DNA of 64,000 bases, from assembly GCF_042186555.1 (NCBI RefSeq), contig NC_133332.1, positions 205,002,609-205,066,608 of the forward strand, written 5' to 3'. Origin of the DNA: Aquarana catesbeiana. Lineage: Eukaryota; Chordata; Amphibia; Anura; Ranidae. The notes under the pieces were generated by a model. That model saw nothing but the letters and a program-made list of their open reading frames with translations. It ran no database searches and had not been told where the DNA came from. Shown here piece by piece: positions 45,533 to 56,581 of this stretch; within the stretch, counting starts at the first letter, position 1; every line of letters begins with the position of its first letter. The translations under genes were made by a program, and so were the position numbers.

Positions 45533-46258
45533 TGTCACGTACCTGACGGTAGAGCCTGATATGCAGGGAACGGCTTCTCTTACCCCTCTGACTTGAGGCC
45601 CCCTGATAGAGCAGACAGGAGGCGCAGGGGTGCAGAGTCACACGAGTGCCTGATGGGTCACAGACCGTGGAACTGGAAGCAGTTGCGGGTGGAACGGTAG
45701 TTCAGCAGGATTCTCCAGCTAGCAGAGAAGGCAGGTTCAAGCAGACCGGGTCATACACTGGCGGGCATGTCAGGAGCAGGTGCGAAGGAAAAAGCGTGGT
45801 CAGGACACAGGCTGGGTCGGTGATGGGCTGGCAGCGAGGTAGTAGAAGGAGTAGGCAGATGCGGTGGTCAGGACAAGCCGGGTCAGATGCAGGCAGCAAA
45901 CAGCAGAATCGGAGGCAAGCCGGGTCAGATAACAGGTACAGGTGCAGGCAAACAGGAACACACAGGAACTCTGTAGAATGGAGAGCACTGGGTCTAAGCA
46001 CGGACTGAGTTTTAATAGCCTGTCGGGCGCCAAAAGCTGTCATAGGGTGCGCGCGCACGTTAGCGCGCGCCGGTGCACTGGCATTTTGACAGAGCAAACA
46101 GACTGTCTTGGATTTCCATCTTGAGTACTGGCATGCCCCTCTTGGCCATGCGCGCACACAGGCGCACGCAGATGCGCCGGAAGTGTTCTGACAGAGGCTG
46201 AGGTCACAGGTCGTCTTCTTCTGCCGCCATCTTGGGTACTGGCTAGCCTTTCCTGACA
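45533..46258 (-). mobile_element. solo LTR (gypsy-type) inside Tc1 transposase
   Basis: A 726-bp sequence starts TGTCACGTACC and ends CCTGACA. It is flanked by GAAGA and GAAGC, a 5-bp duplication with one change. Coding on either side joins. The longest open frames inside it (for example 45646-46008) have no retroviral motif, as expected for an LTR. Orientation is judged from the TGTCAGGAA start on the minus strand. Confidence 0.85.
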
Positions 46259-46748
46259 GAAGCATGGTGGTGGTAGTGTCATGGTGTGGGCATGTATTGC
46301 TGCCAATGGAACTGGTTCTCTTGTATTTATTGATGATGTGACTGCTGACAAAAGCAGCAGGATGAATTCTGAAGTTTTTCGGGCAATATTATCTGCTCAT
46401 ATTCAGCAAAATGCTTCAGAACTCATTGGACAGCGCTTCACAGTGCAGATGGACAATGACCCGAAGCATACTGCGAAAGCAACCAAAGAGTTTTTTAAGG
46501 GAAAAAAGTGGACTGTTATGCAATGGCCAAGTCAATCACCTGACCTGAATCCGATTGAGCATGTATTTCACTTGCTGAAGACAAAACTGAAGGGAAAATG
46601 CCCCAAGAACAAACAGGAACCAAAGACAGTTGCAGTAGAGGCCTGGCAGAGCATCACCAGGGATGAAACCCATCGTCTGATGATGTCTATGCATTCCAGA
46701 CTTCAGGCTGTAATTGACTGCAAAGGATTGATTTCCAACCAAGTATAA
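46259..46748 (+). pseudogene. Tc1 transposase, catalytic half
   Basis: The reading resumes at the HGGGSVMVWACIAANGTGSL block. QMDNDPKHTAKATKEF carries the second catalytic aspartate and QSPDLNPIEHVFHLLK the glutamate. I count 34 residues between them, so this is a classical DD34E Tc1 enzyme. The frame is open to a stop at 46746-46748 (ISNQV). Apart from the inserted LTR and the breaks in the N-terminal half, this part is well preserved. Confidence 0.94.
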
Positions 46749-46801
46749 AAAGGTGAAAGTTTGCTGGATGATTGTTAATCTGTCCCGTTACTTTTGGTCC
46801 C

Positions 46802-47663
46802 TTAACCTCCCTGGCGGTATTCCCGAGTCTGGCTCGGGTTGGATTTTTTATACCAAAAGCGGTATCCCCGAGCCAGACTCGGGCTTGCATCGCAGGATCC
46901 AGGAAGAGCATACTTACCTTGTCCCCTGGATCCTGCGATGTCTCCCCGCTGTGATCGGCGAGCCGCTGTGTCTCGCTCGATTCACAGTGCCGAGCTCCGT
47001 TCCCTGCGAGCGTTGCGACGCACGGGGACGGAGTTCGGCGGTAAATTCAAAAGTGAAACACACAGTATAGATACAGCATACTGTAATCTTACAGATTACA
47101 GTACTGTATCAAATAATTACACATCCCCTTTGTCCCTAGTGGTCTGTCCAGTGTCCTGCATGCAGTTTTATATATATAAAACTGTTCTTTCTGCCAGGAA
47201 ACTGGAGATTGTCCATAGCAACCAAAACTGTCTCTTTACATCAAAAGTGGTTTTAGAGCAGCTAGAAAAAAGCGATAATAAATTAGAATCACTTGCAGAA
47301 TTGAGCGATAGTGATTTGTGGGGAGATCCGTCATCAAACACTAAAAGTAACGAAAGCTAAAATTCTGCAACTGAGCAAATTTCAGTGTTTTTGATTTGAT
47401 TACATTATTATATAATTTTTATTATTATTATATTATTATTTGTTATAATTATTTATAGTTATTTATTATATTATAATTTTTTATTTCGTTTTTCAAACTT
47501 TATCATACCCGGGATGTCTACTAGACTCTTGTTTGGACAGATTTAAGTGAACTATTCCTAAGAATTACAGGCCTACAATATAAAACGCCAAATTTCTGTG
47601 CAAAATAATTGTACCGCTTTCAGCACCTAAAATCAGAAATAATCATACCGCCAGGGAGGTTAA
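46802..47663. mobile_element. piggyBac-type TTAA element
   Basis: TTAA lies at 46802-46805 and 47660-47663. The ends CCTCCCTGGCGGTAT and, on the other strand, CCTCCCTGGCGGTATG are almost identical. Near the left end two inverted pairs stand in GC-rich DNA (CCCGAGTCTGGCTCGGG at 46823 with its complement at 46868, and CATCGCAGGATCCAGG with its complement). An open frame (46839-47360) ends in an acidic tail but has no transposase motif that I recognise. An ATT-rich run lies at 47400-47480. Confidence 0.9.
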
Positions 47664-47862
47664 ATAGTGGGAGGCACATATACAAACTGTTGTAAATCCT
47701 ACACCGTTCACCTGATTTGAATGTAACTACCCTCAAATTAAAGCTGAAAGTCTGCAGTTAAAGCACATCTTGTTCGTTTCATTTCAAATCCATTGTCTTG
47801 GTGTATAGAGCCAAAAAGATTAGAATTGTGTCGATGTCCCAATATTTATGGACCTGACTGTA

Positions 47863-48281
47863 AAGTCCTATATACACTCCACGTCTTCCTCCAGCTCTGG
47901 CTTGCAGGAACCTGAGGCCCCTTGGATGTGTAGCAAAAGTTCAGTGTCCAGCTTACATTCCTCCTGTGGCTGCTGATCCCAGCACCACCTCATCAGGCAC
48001 TGCCAACCCGCCTTGCTGCAGCTGCCCCTTTCACTAGCCCTTCAGGTTAACTTCTCCCCACAGTCCTCCAGATTGACACTCTCTCCACAGTCCTCCAGAC
48101 TGACACTCACCAGTCCACCTAGCTGGCTCAGAGGAGACCTCCCAGATGTGCTGACCTGCTCCTGCTATCCTCTCTTCTTAGCAAAGAACAGAGAGAAGCA
48201 CACCGCTCCAGGCAAACTCAGGTGCAGGATGGATCACAGGTGCAGACCTCGGCTCACCACCGTGGAAGACGAACAAGACAA
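47863..48281. other. unassigned sequence
   Basis: A C-rich stretch with a short direct duplication (CACAGTCCTCCAGA at about 48059 and again at about 48087) and no recognisable gene. Confidence 0.5.
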
Positions 48282-48497
48282 GGAATTGGTCGCACACTGG
48301 AACTCCAAGTTATCTCGATGTCATCTTTATTGTCAAAAAAGGGTCAGACAGATACAGGCAATGGTAGACGTTTCACAAGCGATAGCTGGGTTGTGAACAA
48401 GCAAGCTATCGCTTGTGAAACGTCTACCATTGCCTGTATCTGTCTGACCCTTCTTTGACATAGAGATAATTTGGAGTTGCAGTGTGCGACCAATTCC
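48282..48497. repeat. small palindrome (hairpin) beside the large one
   Basis: The left arm 48282-48386 and right arm 48405-48497 are inverted copies around an 18-bp loop. GGAATTGGTCGCACACTG faces its complement and GTTTCACAAGCGATAGC faces GCTATCGCTTGTGAAAC. The left arm has an extra 14 bp or so near 48322. Confidence 0.92.
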
Positions 48498-49250
48498 GCT
48501 CACCGTGTTGTGTTTACAGTATGTTCCCAATAGGTCCCTCGTGGAAAAAGGAATGAAAGGCTCCCATAGTGTAGTAAGTAAGAAGTTTATTACAACTCTC
48601 TATATGGTTACACCATAAGAATAATACAATTGACTAAAATAAACAAAACAAACAAATAGACTAAACTAAAAACTAAAAAATATCAAAAAAATATATATAA
48701 AAACCAGCACTGACGTGTCAAAACATCGTCCCAGGGTACATATATCAAATGGACCGTGCCTGAAATCAGGCTGTTATGGATACAGCAGCGTGCGCTGGTA
48801 ACGAGGTGTTTGCGCTCCACCTGCATTCCAAACGAAGTCCGTACCAGGACGTCAATGACGAAATGCGTACCACGGCGCCACGCACGCTACGTCACTTCTG
48901 GGTACGGACTTCGTTTGGAACGCAGGTGGAGCGCAAACACCTCGTTACCAGCGCACGCTGCTGTATCCATAACAGCCTGATTTCAGGCACGGTCCATTTG
49001 ATATATGTACCCTGGGACGATGTTTTGACACGTCAGTGCTGGTTTTTATATATATATTTTTGATATTTTTTAGTTTTTAGTTTAGTCTATTTGTTTGTTT
49101 TGTTTATTTTAGTCAATGTTATTATTCTTATGGTGTAACCATATAGAGAGTTGTAATAAACTTCTTACTTACTACACTATGGGAGCCTTTCATTCCTTTT
49201 TCCACGAGGGACCTATTGGGAACATACTGTAAACACAACACGGTGAGCGG
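48496..49250. repeat. 755-bp near-perfect palindrome, 350-bp arms
   Basis: The left arm 48496-48845 and right arm 48901-49250 are inverted copies, both 350 bp long, around a 55-bp spacer. I see about one difference in the inner 90 bp and a handful in the rest. The outer ends are CCGCTCACCGTG and CACGGTGAGCGG. The spacer is GC-rich with CGTGACG-like words. Arms this alike must be young or kept alike by conversion. No coding. Confidence 0.95.
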
Positions 49251-50638
49251 AGATCAACTTGGATACCTCATATGATCGTGGTGGAGATGAGCCTGTGGCC
49301 GTGATAACCTATGCTGTTTGCCCCTTTTGGGTTTGTGGGATTCGGTGAGTGGGGACCCTTGAGGGGGAGCACAAAAAAGTCACCAATATCATCTGAGAGC
49401 ACCCCAGTCACAGTTTTTCTGGAAATAATTTTGAACATTTGCTTTGAAGACTTTTATTACTATACGGACTATGATTATTAATTATTAACTGCTTTGGACA
49501 CATTTGCATTAATTGAGTACAGGTGCACTCTGGAGGTTTATGTGGTATAAGGATTTGCTGAATATCAATGATTTAGTACACTAAGGATTTTGATCACTGT
49601 TATTAATAGTTAATCTATGTAAGTGCTTCAAGGCACCGTATGTCTTTGCTAATAAGTCATTACTACTAGTGGTGGCCTGTTGGTGAAGATTTATCACTAA
49701 ATAGGGGTTCAGTACATAACCCCCCTTTTTTGTAAGGTTACATGTATGATTTATGATTTTTGGAACTGCTTAATTTATTCACTGAAAATTGCACTTTTGC
49801 ACATTAGAACTCTTTGGCACATATTAGGGCTGGTGGTAATTTGCATTACCACTAGGGGCACAGGTTATAAGTGCTTCTAGTCTAGCCTCTGCCAGGAGAG
49901 CAAGGGACTATACAATAAAACCTCCCTCCCATTATACCATCCCATTTATCCTAAAGGTAGCGCCATACCCCATTATATATTCCAAACACTTTGTGGAGTC
50001 TCCTTAGGGAAGCTTCTTTAGGGGGGCTGCACACCTTATCTTCTGTCCTAAGTGCAGCAGTTCATATATACTTAATACCATTCACTGCTCTACTGACACC
50101 TTTCGTATATATACACATGCACACACATATATGTTTGAGCTTTGGGGTGCACACCCTAATGCAATAGGCTGCGCACACCTATGGGTAGGGCGGCATGGGA
50201 GGAGGAAGATAGGAAGATTTCAGTTAACAGAAGAGCTAGGAGCATAAGGGACACATCCTACTGACTGTAAGTAATGTCCTTTTTTCTGACTTTCGTGTTT
50301 TTATTTTTATTTTGAATAAACTTTTTCTGCCCATACAGTAGATGGGTAATATATGGCTGCCTGATTGAAAATAAAAAACAAATAGATCCCTCCATCCAAA
50401 CAAGCGAAGTGGATGTAGGAAATTTCCCCACTGTGCTATTGTATTCCTCCGCTGTCAGAACACACTGATCAGTGTTGCAGTCAGTGGCTGCAGCCACTGA
50501 TCGAATTAAATATTTCCTGTATTTCCATTTGACAGAACAAACAACATTCCAATTTGACAGACTTCTGTCGGGAGGTAATGGCTCCGATCTCTACTGAACC
50601 ATCTGAATTTCAATCTATCTATGGGCAGCTTTAGGCTT
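49251..50638. other. unassigned sequence
   Basis: It may be the body of the element that carries the palindrome, but no coding or partner end is seen. Confidence 0.4.
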
Positions 50639-50935
50639 TTAAAGTGATTTTTTTTTCATAACAAACATGTTATACTTAGCTGCTCTTCGAAATGGTTTTG
50701 CACAGAGCATCCTCGATCCTCCTCTTCTCAGGTCCCCTGCCAGTGCTACTGGCTCCTCCTCTTCTCAGTGTACCACCATACTAAGCCACTTTCTATGGTG
50801 GCACACCTGTGGGCTCAATCCCAAGCTGCACTGTCTGTTTCTATAGACTCGGCTTCACCACTCGCTCCTTCATCACAGGATTTAATGAACAGCAGCATTG
50901 CCTCTCTTTTGAGAATGAGCTTCGGGTAAGTATAA
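50639..50935 (-). mobile_element. partial MITE related to 58697-59174
   Basis: It starts TTAAAGTGATTTT. ACAAACATGTTATACTTA and GGTTTTGCACAGAGC are the complement of sequence in the MITE at 58697-59174. The other end is not visible. Confidence 0.7.
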
Positions 50936-51709
50936 AAGGGGGAGGGGGGTGGCATGAGGGATCCTGTGCACATAGAATGAAGATTAAAAAAACCTTCTAC
51001 CTTTCCAACAACATTAAGCTCTGCCATGCTTTTCAGTATGCCCAGTATTCTAATGTAAAATCATTGCAACAGCTGAGGTGCTGTCATTGGATGGCAGGAT
51101 TTTGATGGGGATACTGGTTACAGTAAGCATCCAAAATCAAGGAGCACAAAGGAGGATTTCACTGTTTGCTCTTTCTCTGTAATGTTAGTCAAGTAAAGGA
51201 GATATGATAGAACAGAGTCACTTCAAAACGAGGCATCTGTGTCTGTTTAAAATTGTGGATGGGGAATATTAACAATGTACAAAAATGTAAACTATTCGTT
51301 AACTAGAAACTATTTTGTTTCTTATGGAATACATTATGCCATAACACAGTTTTCTCATGACACGTAGCTTTTACTACCCAAGGTCCAAAAATTGCTCATC
51401 CAATGGGGTGTGAATTGGGAGGGAGGGCCAGTGCAGTTGGATGAAGACTCACATGTACAGCTGTCCTTAAATGCTTGTGAAAAGTATTCAGCATTAGCCA
51501 GGATTCAGATCTTATCCTTGTAGCAGCTGTAGGCCTCAAAATAAAAGAAATAAAAAAAAATGCTAGTTATAAATATTGATGTCAGCAGTAGGATCCTCGC
51601 ATCCATATTTGAGTATTAAAAGAAATTGATGAAGCATACACACACCTGGATGGCTGGAGGAATGGAACAATAACTGGACACATTGGTGGATAAAGTGACA
51701 GATAGATAG
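50936..51709. other. unassigned sequence
   Basis: No gene or repeat ends are seen. Confidence 0.5.
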
Positions 51710-52224
51710 TTAAAGTGTTACTAAACCCAGGACCCTGCATTCATTTTATCTGGTCTCCCACAGTACACATAACATGGAAATGTAATTATTTTAGTAAATA
51801 TGAACCACTAAATACCTTTTCTCATCAGCAGTATATAGCAGTCTTATGACTTCTATCAGTTCCTGGTAAACTAGGAGGAGATTTCTTACTCCACTGGCTG
51901 TCCTATCAGGATCCAGGACCCCTGACCCGTTATCTGGACAGTGCTGATTGGCCCTGTGCTGATCACATGCACTCTCCCAAGAAAAAAAATCTCTCTAGCA
52001 ATACACACCAAACTAAGCATGAGCAGCCTGACTACAAAGGCTTTGTATTATCCGGAGATGTTCTGGAGTCAGTGAAAGAAGAGGAGTATCTGTGCATACA
52101 GGATCAAACAGACTTTTTACAGAATGCAGAGGATTAACCCCTTAGGTTCCACAGTGAGTATAACAAGCATACTTTGCTGCATATAGAGACTGATTTTACT
52201 GTTGTGGGTTTAGTAACACTTTAA
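51710..52224 (+). mobile_element. TTAA MITE, AGTGTTACTAAACC family, copy 3
   Basis: TTAA lies at 51710-51713 and 52221-52224, with ends AGTGTTACTAAACCC on both strands. It is 515 bp and uninterrupted, so it shows what copies 1 and 2 looked like before their nested insertions. Confidence 0.94.
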
Positions 52225-52676
52225 CTCTCAAAGTAGATCAACTGTGAGAGTGCTCAGGTATAGAGATTTTCCCTCCGGAGACCTAAACAAATTTGAAATT
52301 GATGAATTGTTCTACCAAAAATAAAAAATAAAAAGATAAGAAATGTGTTTTTTGAATCTTTACTGAATTATTCCTAGAACACCTTACTTGGTTTTCACCC
52401 CCTAGCATTTGTGTGAATGCTCAGTTTTGAAATGCAATTGTTCAGACTCCACCAACTGTGCTCTAAATTCGGAAAGTTGTCTTCCACCGGCCCAAAGAAG
52501 TGTAAAAAGCCTCAACCAAGGTGACAATTTTCTTACTCCTCTCTGAGCAGCAGGTACGTGTGGCTGTAAATCCCTGGAACTGCCACACTGTTTTCTGAGG
52601 TTTTCTTGCAGATGTGATGAATGTTGTTTGCACAGACAAACTCATTTTCCAAAGGCAGTCCCTTGCGGTTTGTCAG
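52225..52676. other. unassigned sequence
   Basis: Nothing recognisable. Confidence 0.5.
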
Positions 52677-53275
52677 CAGTGGCAGCTGGTGGGTTTATTT
52701 TTTGCTGGGGTGGGTGGAAAACAAACCCCACCCCCCAGATGTCCGGCGCTGCAGGACTAACACAGGACCCCACCTGCTGGTCAATCCCTACCCCATCTAG
52801 GTGGTGGACTGCGGGCAGCTGTTCCGGCGTCCCCTCTAGCACGGCGAGTGGGCCCCATCTAGGTGTCGAGGTGCGGGCAGCGGCTCTGGTGTCCCCTCCA
52901 GCATGGCGGGTGGCGAAGTATGAGCAGCGGCTCTGGTGTCCCCTCCAGCACGGCGAGGTACGATCAGCGGCTCTGGTGTCCGCTCCTCCAGCAGCTTCTG
53001 CCATGTGTCTCCACTCTCTTCTTCCTAAGCGCTAGGCGTCCAATAGGATCACCTGACGTTTTGGCCAATCGGAAAACAGGTCTCACGACCTGTTTCCTGA
53101 TTGGCGAGGAGGAGATTTAGTGTGAAAACTGCGCATATTCATTCGCTATCTCACACAACTGGGTGGGCTCCATGGTGGAAATCCATGGTCTGGCGCCCTG
53201 TATGTAGATCAGGTGGCCGGATGCATGAAATTAGGGGGTGGCGCCCATGCGCCCTCTATGGACAGGCCACCACTG
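52677..53275. mobile_element. hAT-type MITE with internal tandem repeat
   Basis: The ends CAGTGGCAGCTGG and, on the other strand, CAGTGGTGGCCTG are inverted. The flanks TTTGTCAG and ATTGGCAG agree at 6 of 8. About four copies of a GCGGCTCTGGTGTCCCCTCC unit lie at 52810-52990. Confidence 0.82.
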
Positions 53276-56031
53276 ATTGGCAGTAAGAAGTGGGGACATG
53301 ATGAAATCCTGGAGTCTGATGAAACCAGGGAGCTTACCTGCATCCAGGCTCACTGCTGTCGCTTGCTCTCTCACAGCATGTATCCATTCTGGTACTAAGA
53401 GTGATGAAGTGGGCAAGGCAATTTTGAACATATATCTTCAGCATCCAGAATTTCCTACAACAAAATTTACCTTATTGCCATGGACAAGTCTGCTCATTGG
53501 AGGAGAGCAGGCTGAGTTCCCAGCACAGCTGGAAAACTGACCACACTGTGCTCTCATGCCTATTGCGGTCAGTTTTTGATAGCAAAGCAGTGGCACGGGC
53601 AGGAACACCAGGTGTTTCACACAAAGGAGGCAATACAAAGAGAACAGATTACTTTTACATACAAGTACCTGGTACCACAGGCTCATGTCAGGTTTATGAA
53701 CTGTTGGGTATACATATTCATTAAGATTTCCTTAAAAAAAGCACACTGTGGTTCTCCAGGTTACGATTTTGATTTGTTAAAAGATGAGATTGCCAGCATC
53801 CGTGATAATTTATTTAGTAAGATAGCTGGGTACAGAAAATGAATGCAAGAATGAGAATATTAGACACTCAGTCAGCTGCATCCACTGAGTTGGTTTCAAT
53901 GTAAACTGACCATGCTTGACTGGAGTGAGAGTATCATCTGTTCATTTCTTTACAATGTTGTCTATAGAAGAAAGAATATGTTTTCTGCTGTGCCAGGCTT
54001 GTATAATATGAAACACATTGTTGCAGGATTAGGGAATGATAAAAATATTAAGAACTGATTACTCACAAGGCAAGCATCCCCCTGCTTCAAAGAAAAACGC
54101 GTGCCTGGGTTTATTACCACCACTTTCATGTTAAATGAGAAAAATCTACTTATATTCTGCAGTCTAATAATAGAACAGATACATGAATCTGATACACTAT
54201 TTTCTGAATATTTCATGCTGAGCAGATAAAATAGAATTTGTGAACAGGAAATGAGTACAAAATGTAAATCGGTGTGTGTTCAAATTGTCTGATAAAGATC
54301 CATCTGTCTTGAAAATTTCTTTTTATTTTTTAATTAGTCTTTTGAATGCTGCAGATTTAGAATCCATCTTTCATTCTGAACTATGTGATTGCCTTTTTTC
54401 CAATGGGTATGAATAGTTTCTTATTAGCAAACTGTTTTCATTTTTGTAAACTTACCTTCCCCATCCACAATTTTTTAAATGAAACAGATGCATCACTCTA
54501 AGGAGACCATATCTATCACATTTCCTTAACTTGACAAACAAAGAAAGTGAAATACTCCTTTTTGTTCCAAGGTCTTGGGCTCATACTGCAACCAGTGCCC
54601 CACAATCATCTCACTTATCCAATGAGAGCACCTCAGCTATCAGCAATGATTTCTCATTAGATGCTGGGAATACTAAAATGGCAGACCTTAAAGCAGAACT
54701 GTTGACAGGCTATGGACATTTGAATATTTTATTTCTCTTAAGAACAGTAAATAAACTTTAAAATAAGTTCTCACTGCCCTCCTGTAGCTATGGCATCGTG
54801 GAGCAATTTAATTTGCAGCAAAAGCTTTTTTTCGTTTTTTTTTTCTTTTTTACTTTCTCTCAATCTCCGCTCCTCCATCCCCCCTTCCCACCAGCAGTGC
54901 CTTAGCAGTCTGCCAACCTTTTAATCTAAAAAAAAAAAAATAAATAAAACATACAGCAGCTGTTCTGGGATGTGTGAAATTTAAGTATGAATTGCTCCAC
55001 ACTGCTTGCAACTACAGAGATGATGAAGATTTGTTTTAAACCTTAATTACTGCTTGTTAAGACATGTACAGCTTATTTTAAATGTCCATTGCCTGCAGTT
55101 CTACTTGAGGTTAAGGCTGTACTTATTGCGTGCACCAGAGATGAGAAGTGTAGGCACCTGGAGGAGCCTCCTGTTACTGTGTAATGTTAGCCAGGTTAGT
55201 AATATATAGAAGATGCCCTTTAAATTGAACACGGCTCAATAAATGATAGAGCTATGATATAATTTTAAACCAACAGAAATTCCCCATACGCACAATCAAA
55301 ATTGAAAAGTAAACCTTGAGATAGTTACTTTGGGGGATGCTTTAGAGTACTGATTTTTATCCAGACATTGCTGTAGTGCACTAGTTCAGCTTGCTTTTCC
55401 TTATCAGTAAATTGGTTATCCTGGAACATCTCTGCTGTTGACAGCTAAAGCTTGGTTATGCAGAAAACGCAAAAACAGCATATGAGATATAATATATATA
55501 CTACTCGCAGAGCATTGCAGAGAACTTAAATGCCTATAAACTGAGTGAAGGTTATGACTTTATCATAGTATTACTAGCTCATTGACTGCTTGCACATGTT
55601 GCCTGGAATAACTGTTTAAACAAATGACTGTACTGAAATTATCAGCCAAGATTTCTGTGCTGTCACTGGTAGTAATGGAAAGTATTGTGGTTTTTAAACT
55701 TCTTATTGGTTAAATGACAGAATTATGGGTTAAGTTTGGGAATGTCTCCCCATAATTCCTAATGCTGTCAAATATTTAAGTTGTACATTCCTATTGATTT
55801 ATTCACTCTCTGATTGGAAGTTAGACAGTCAGGGCGGTATGCATATGGATTTTTACATGGGAATCCATGCTCTGGGAAGAATACTATCATTAGTGAGCTT
55901 CCTGTAGCCAAACATGGGTGGTAACACAGCACAAGCCTTCATGATAATCTAACATAGATTTATATCACACATTTTCTGCAGTTGTGTTGAGACTTTTACT
56001 GACAGATTTGTAAATGTTATTAGCAAGCACT
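53276..56031. other. mostly unique sequence
   Basis: I see no gene. The part at 53480-53740 is similar to 58640-58690 joined to 59175-59290 (shared words TTTCACACAAAGGA and GCAATACAAAG), so it is an old interspersed repeat. From about 53900 to 56000 the sequence is AT-rich and free of recognisable repeats. Confidence 0.5.
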
Positions 56032-56199
56032 TTAAGGACTCATACACACTGGACGTGTGTATGCTCTAACGCTGAAAAAACGCAACTATTAAGCGTTTGT
56101 TAGCACTACAGCTGCAAAAACGCTGAAAAACGAATTGTACATTTTCTACAGCTGATGCTACTGATGCTTTAATAACGTCCAGTGTGCATGAGGCCTTAA
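56032..56199. mobile_element. short MITE, TTAA or TAA bounded
   Basis: The ends TTTAAGG, then CACACTGGACGT, are inverted over about 26 bp with three differences. TTAA stands at both boundaries, but TAA alone (PIF/Harbinger) is equally possible. Confidence 0.85.
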
Positions 56200-56225
56200 A
56201 TAAAAATATTTTTGTGTTAGATTTA

Positions 56226-56581
56226 GCCTACATTCACACTAGTGCTGCTGCATAACCATGTGGTTTTTAATGCACATTTGTGCTTGTTTTTACGTGCATT
56301 TTTTGTGGCGGGAGGGGACTGGATTTTATACAAAAAAACTCTGCAAAAAATGCATGTACATGCTTTTTACATGCGCTTTTCATGCTTCCCAGTTGAAGTC
56401 TATGGGGTTAAAAATGCACTGTGCTGCACCAAGAGAAGCACCTGCACCTTTTCAAAAAGTGCACTGATGTGTGCTGCATTGATGTAAACAGGCACCATAG
56501 AGAATTATGTGATTTCTATTGCTGCACATGGCTGCGTGGCGGCAAACACAGGAGGAAACACACTAGTATGAATAGGGGCTT
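56226..56581. mobile_element. MITE with AGCC...TTCACACTAGTG ends
   Basis: AGCCTACATTCACACTAG faces AGCCCCTATTCATACTAG on the other strand. The interior is rich in TGCATTTTT and ATGCACTG words. The target duplication is not clear. Confidence 0.75.

Larger units (their letters stand above)
44655..47862 (+). mobile_element. Tc1-like transposon with two nested insertions
   Basis: A Tc1-type element with long inverted ends (about 190 bp, TCTAATCTTTTTGGC to GTTTGTATATGTG and the reverse). The right end (ACCTGACTGTA, 47852-47862) looks complete and the left end is truncated. A solo LTR (45533-46258) splits the transposase, and a TTAA element (46802-47663) lies after the stop. Without them it would be about 1.6 kb, a normal Tc1 size. 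Confidence 0.93.

Noticed and set aside
46839..47360. Open frame in the TTAA element as piggyBac transposase
   Set aside because: No DDD-type catalytic block or Cys-rich C-terminus can be seen, so I describe it only as an open frame.
47863..48281. Host exon, because of Ser/Pro/Leu-rich open frames
   Set aside because: No splice sites or motif. The frame continues into the palindrome arms.
52628..53035. Plus-strand 135-codon frame as gene
   Set aside because: It lies across the end and the internal tandem repeat of a hAT-type MITE.
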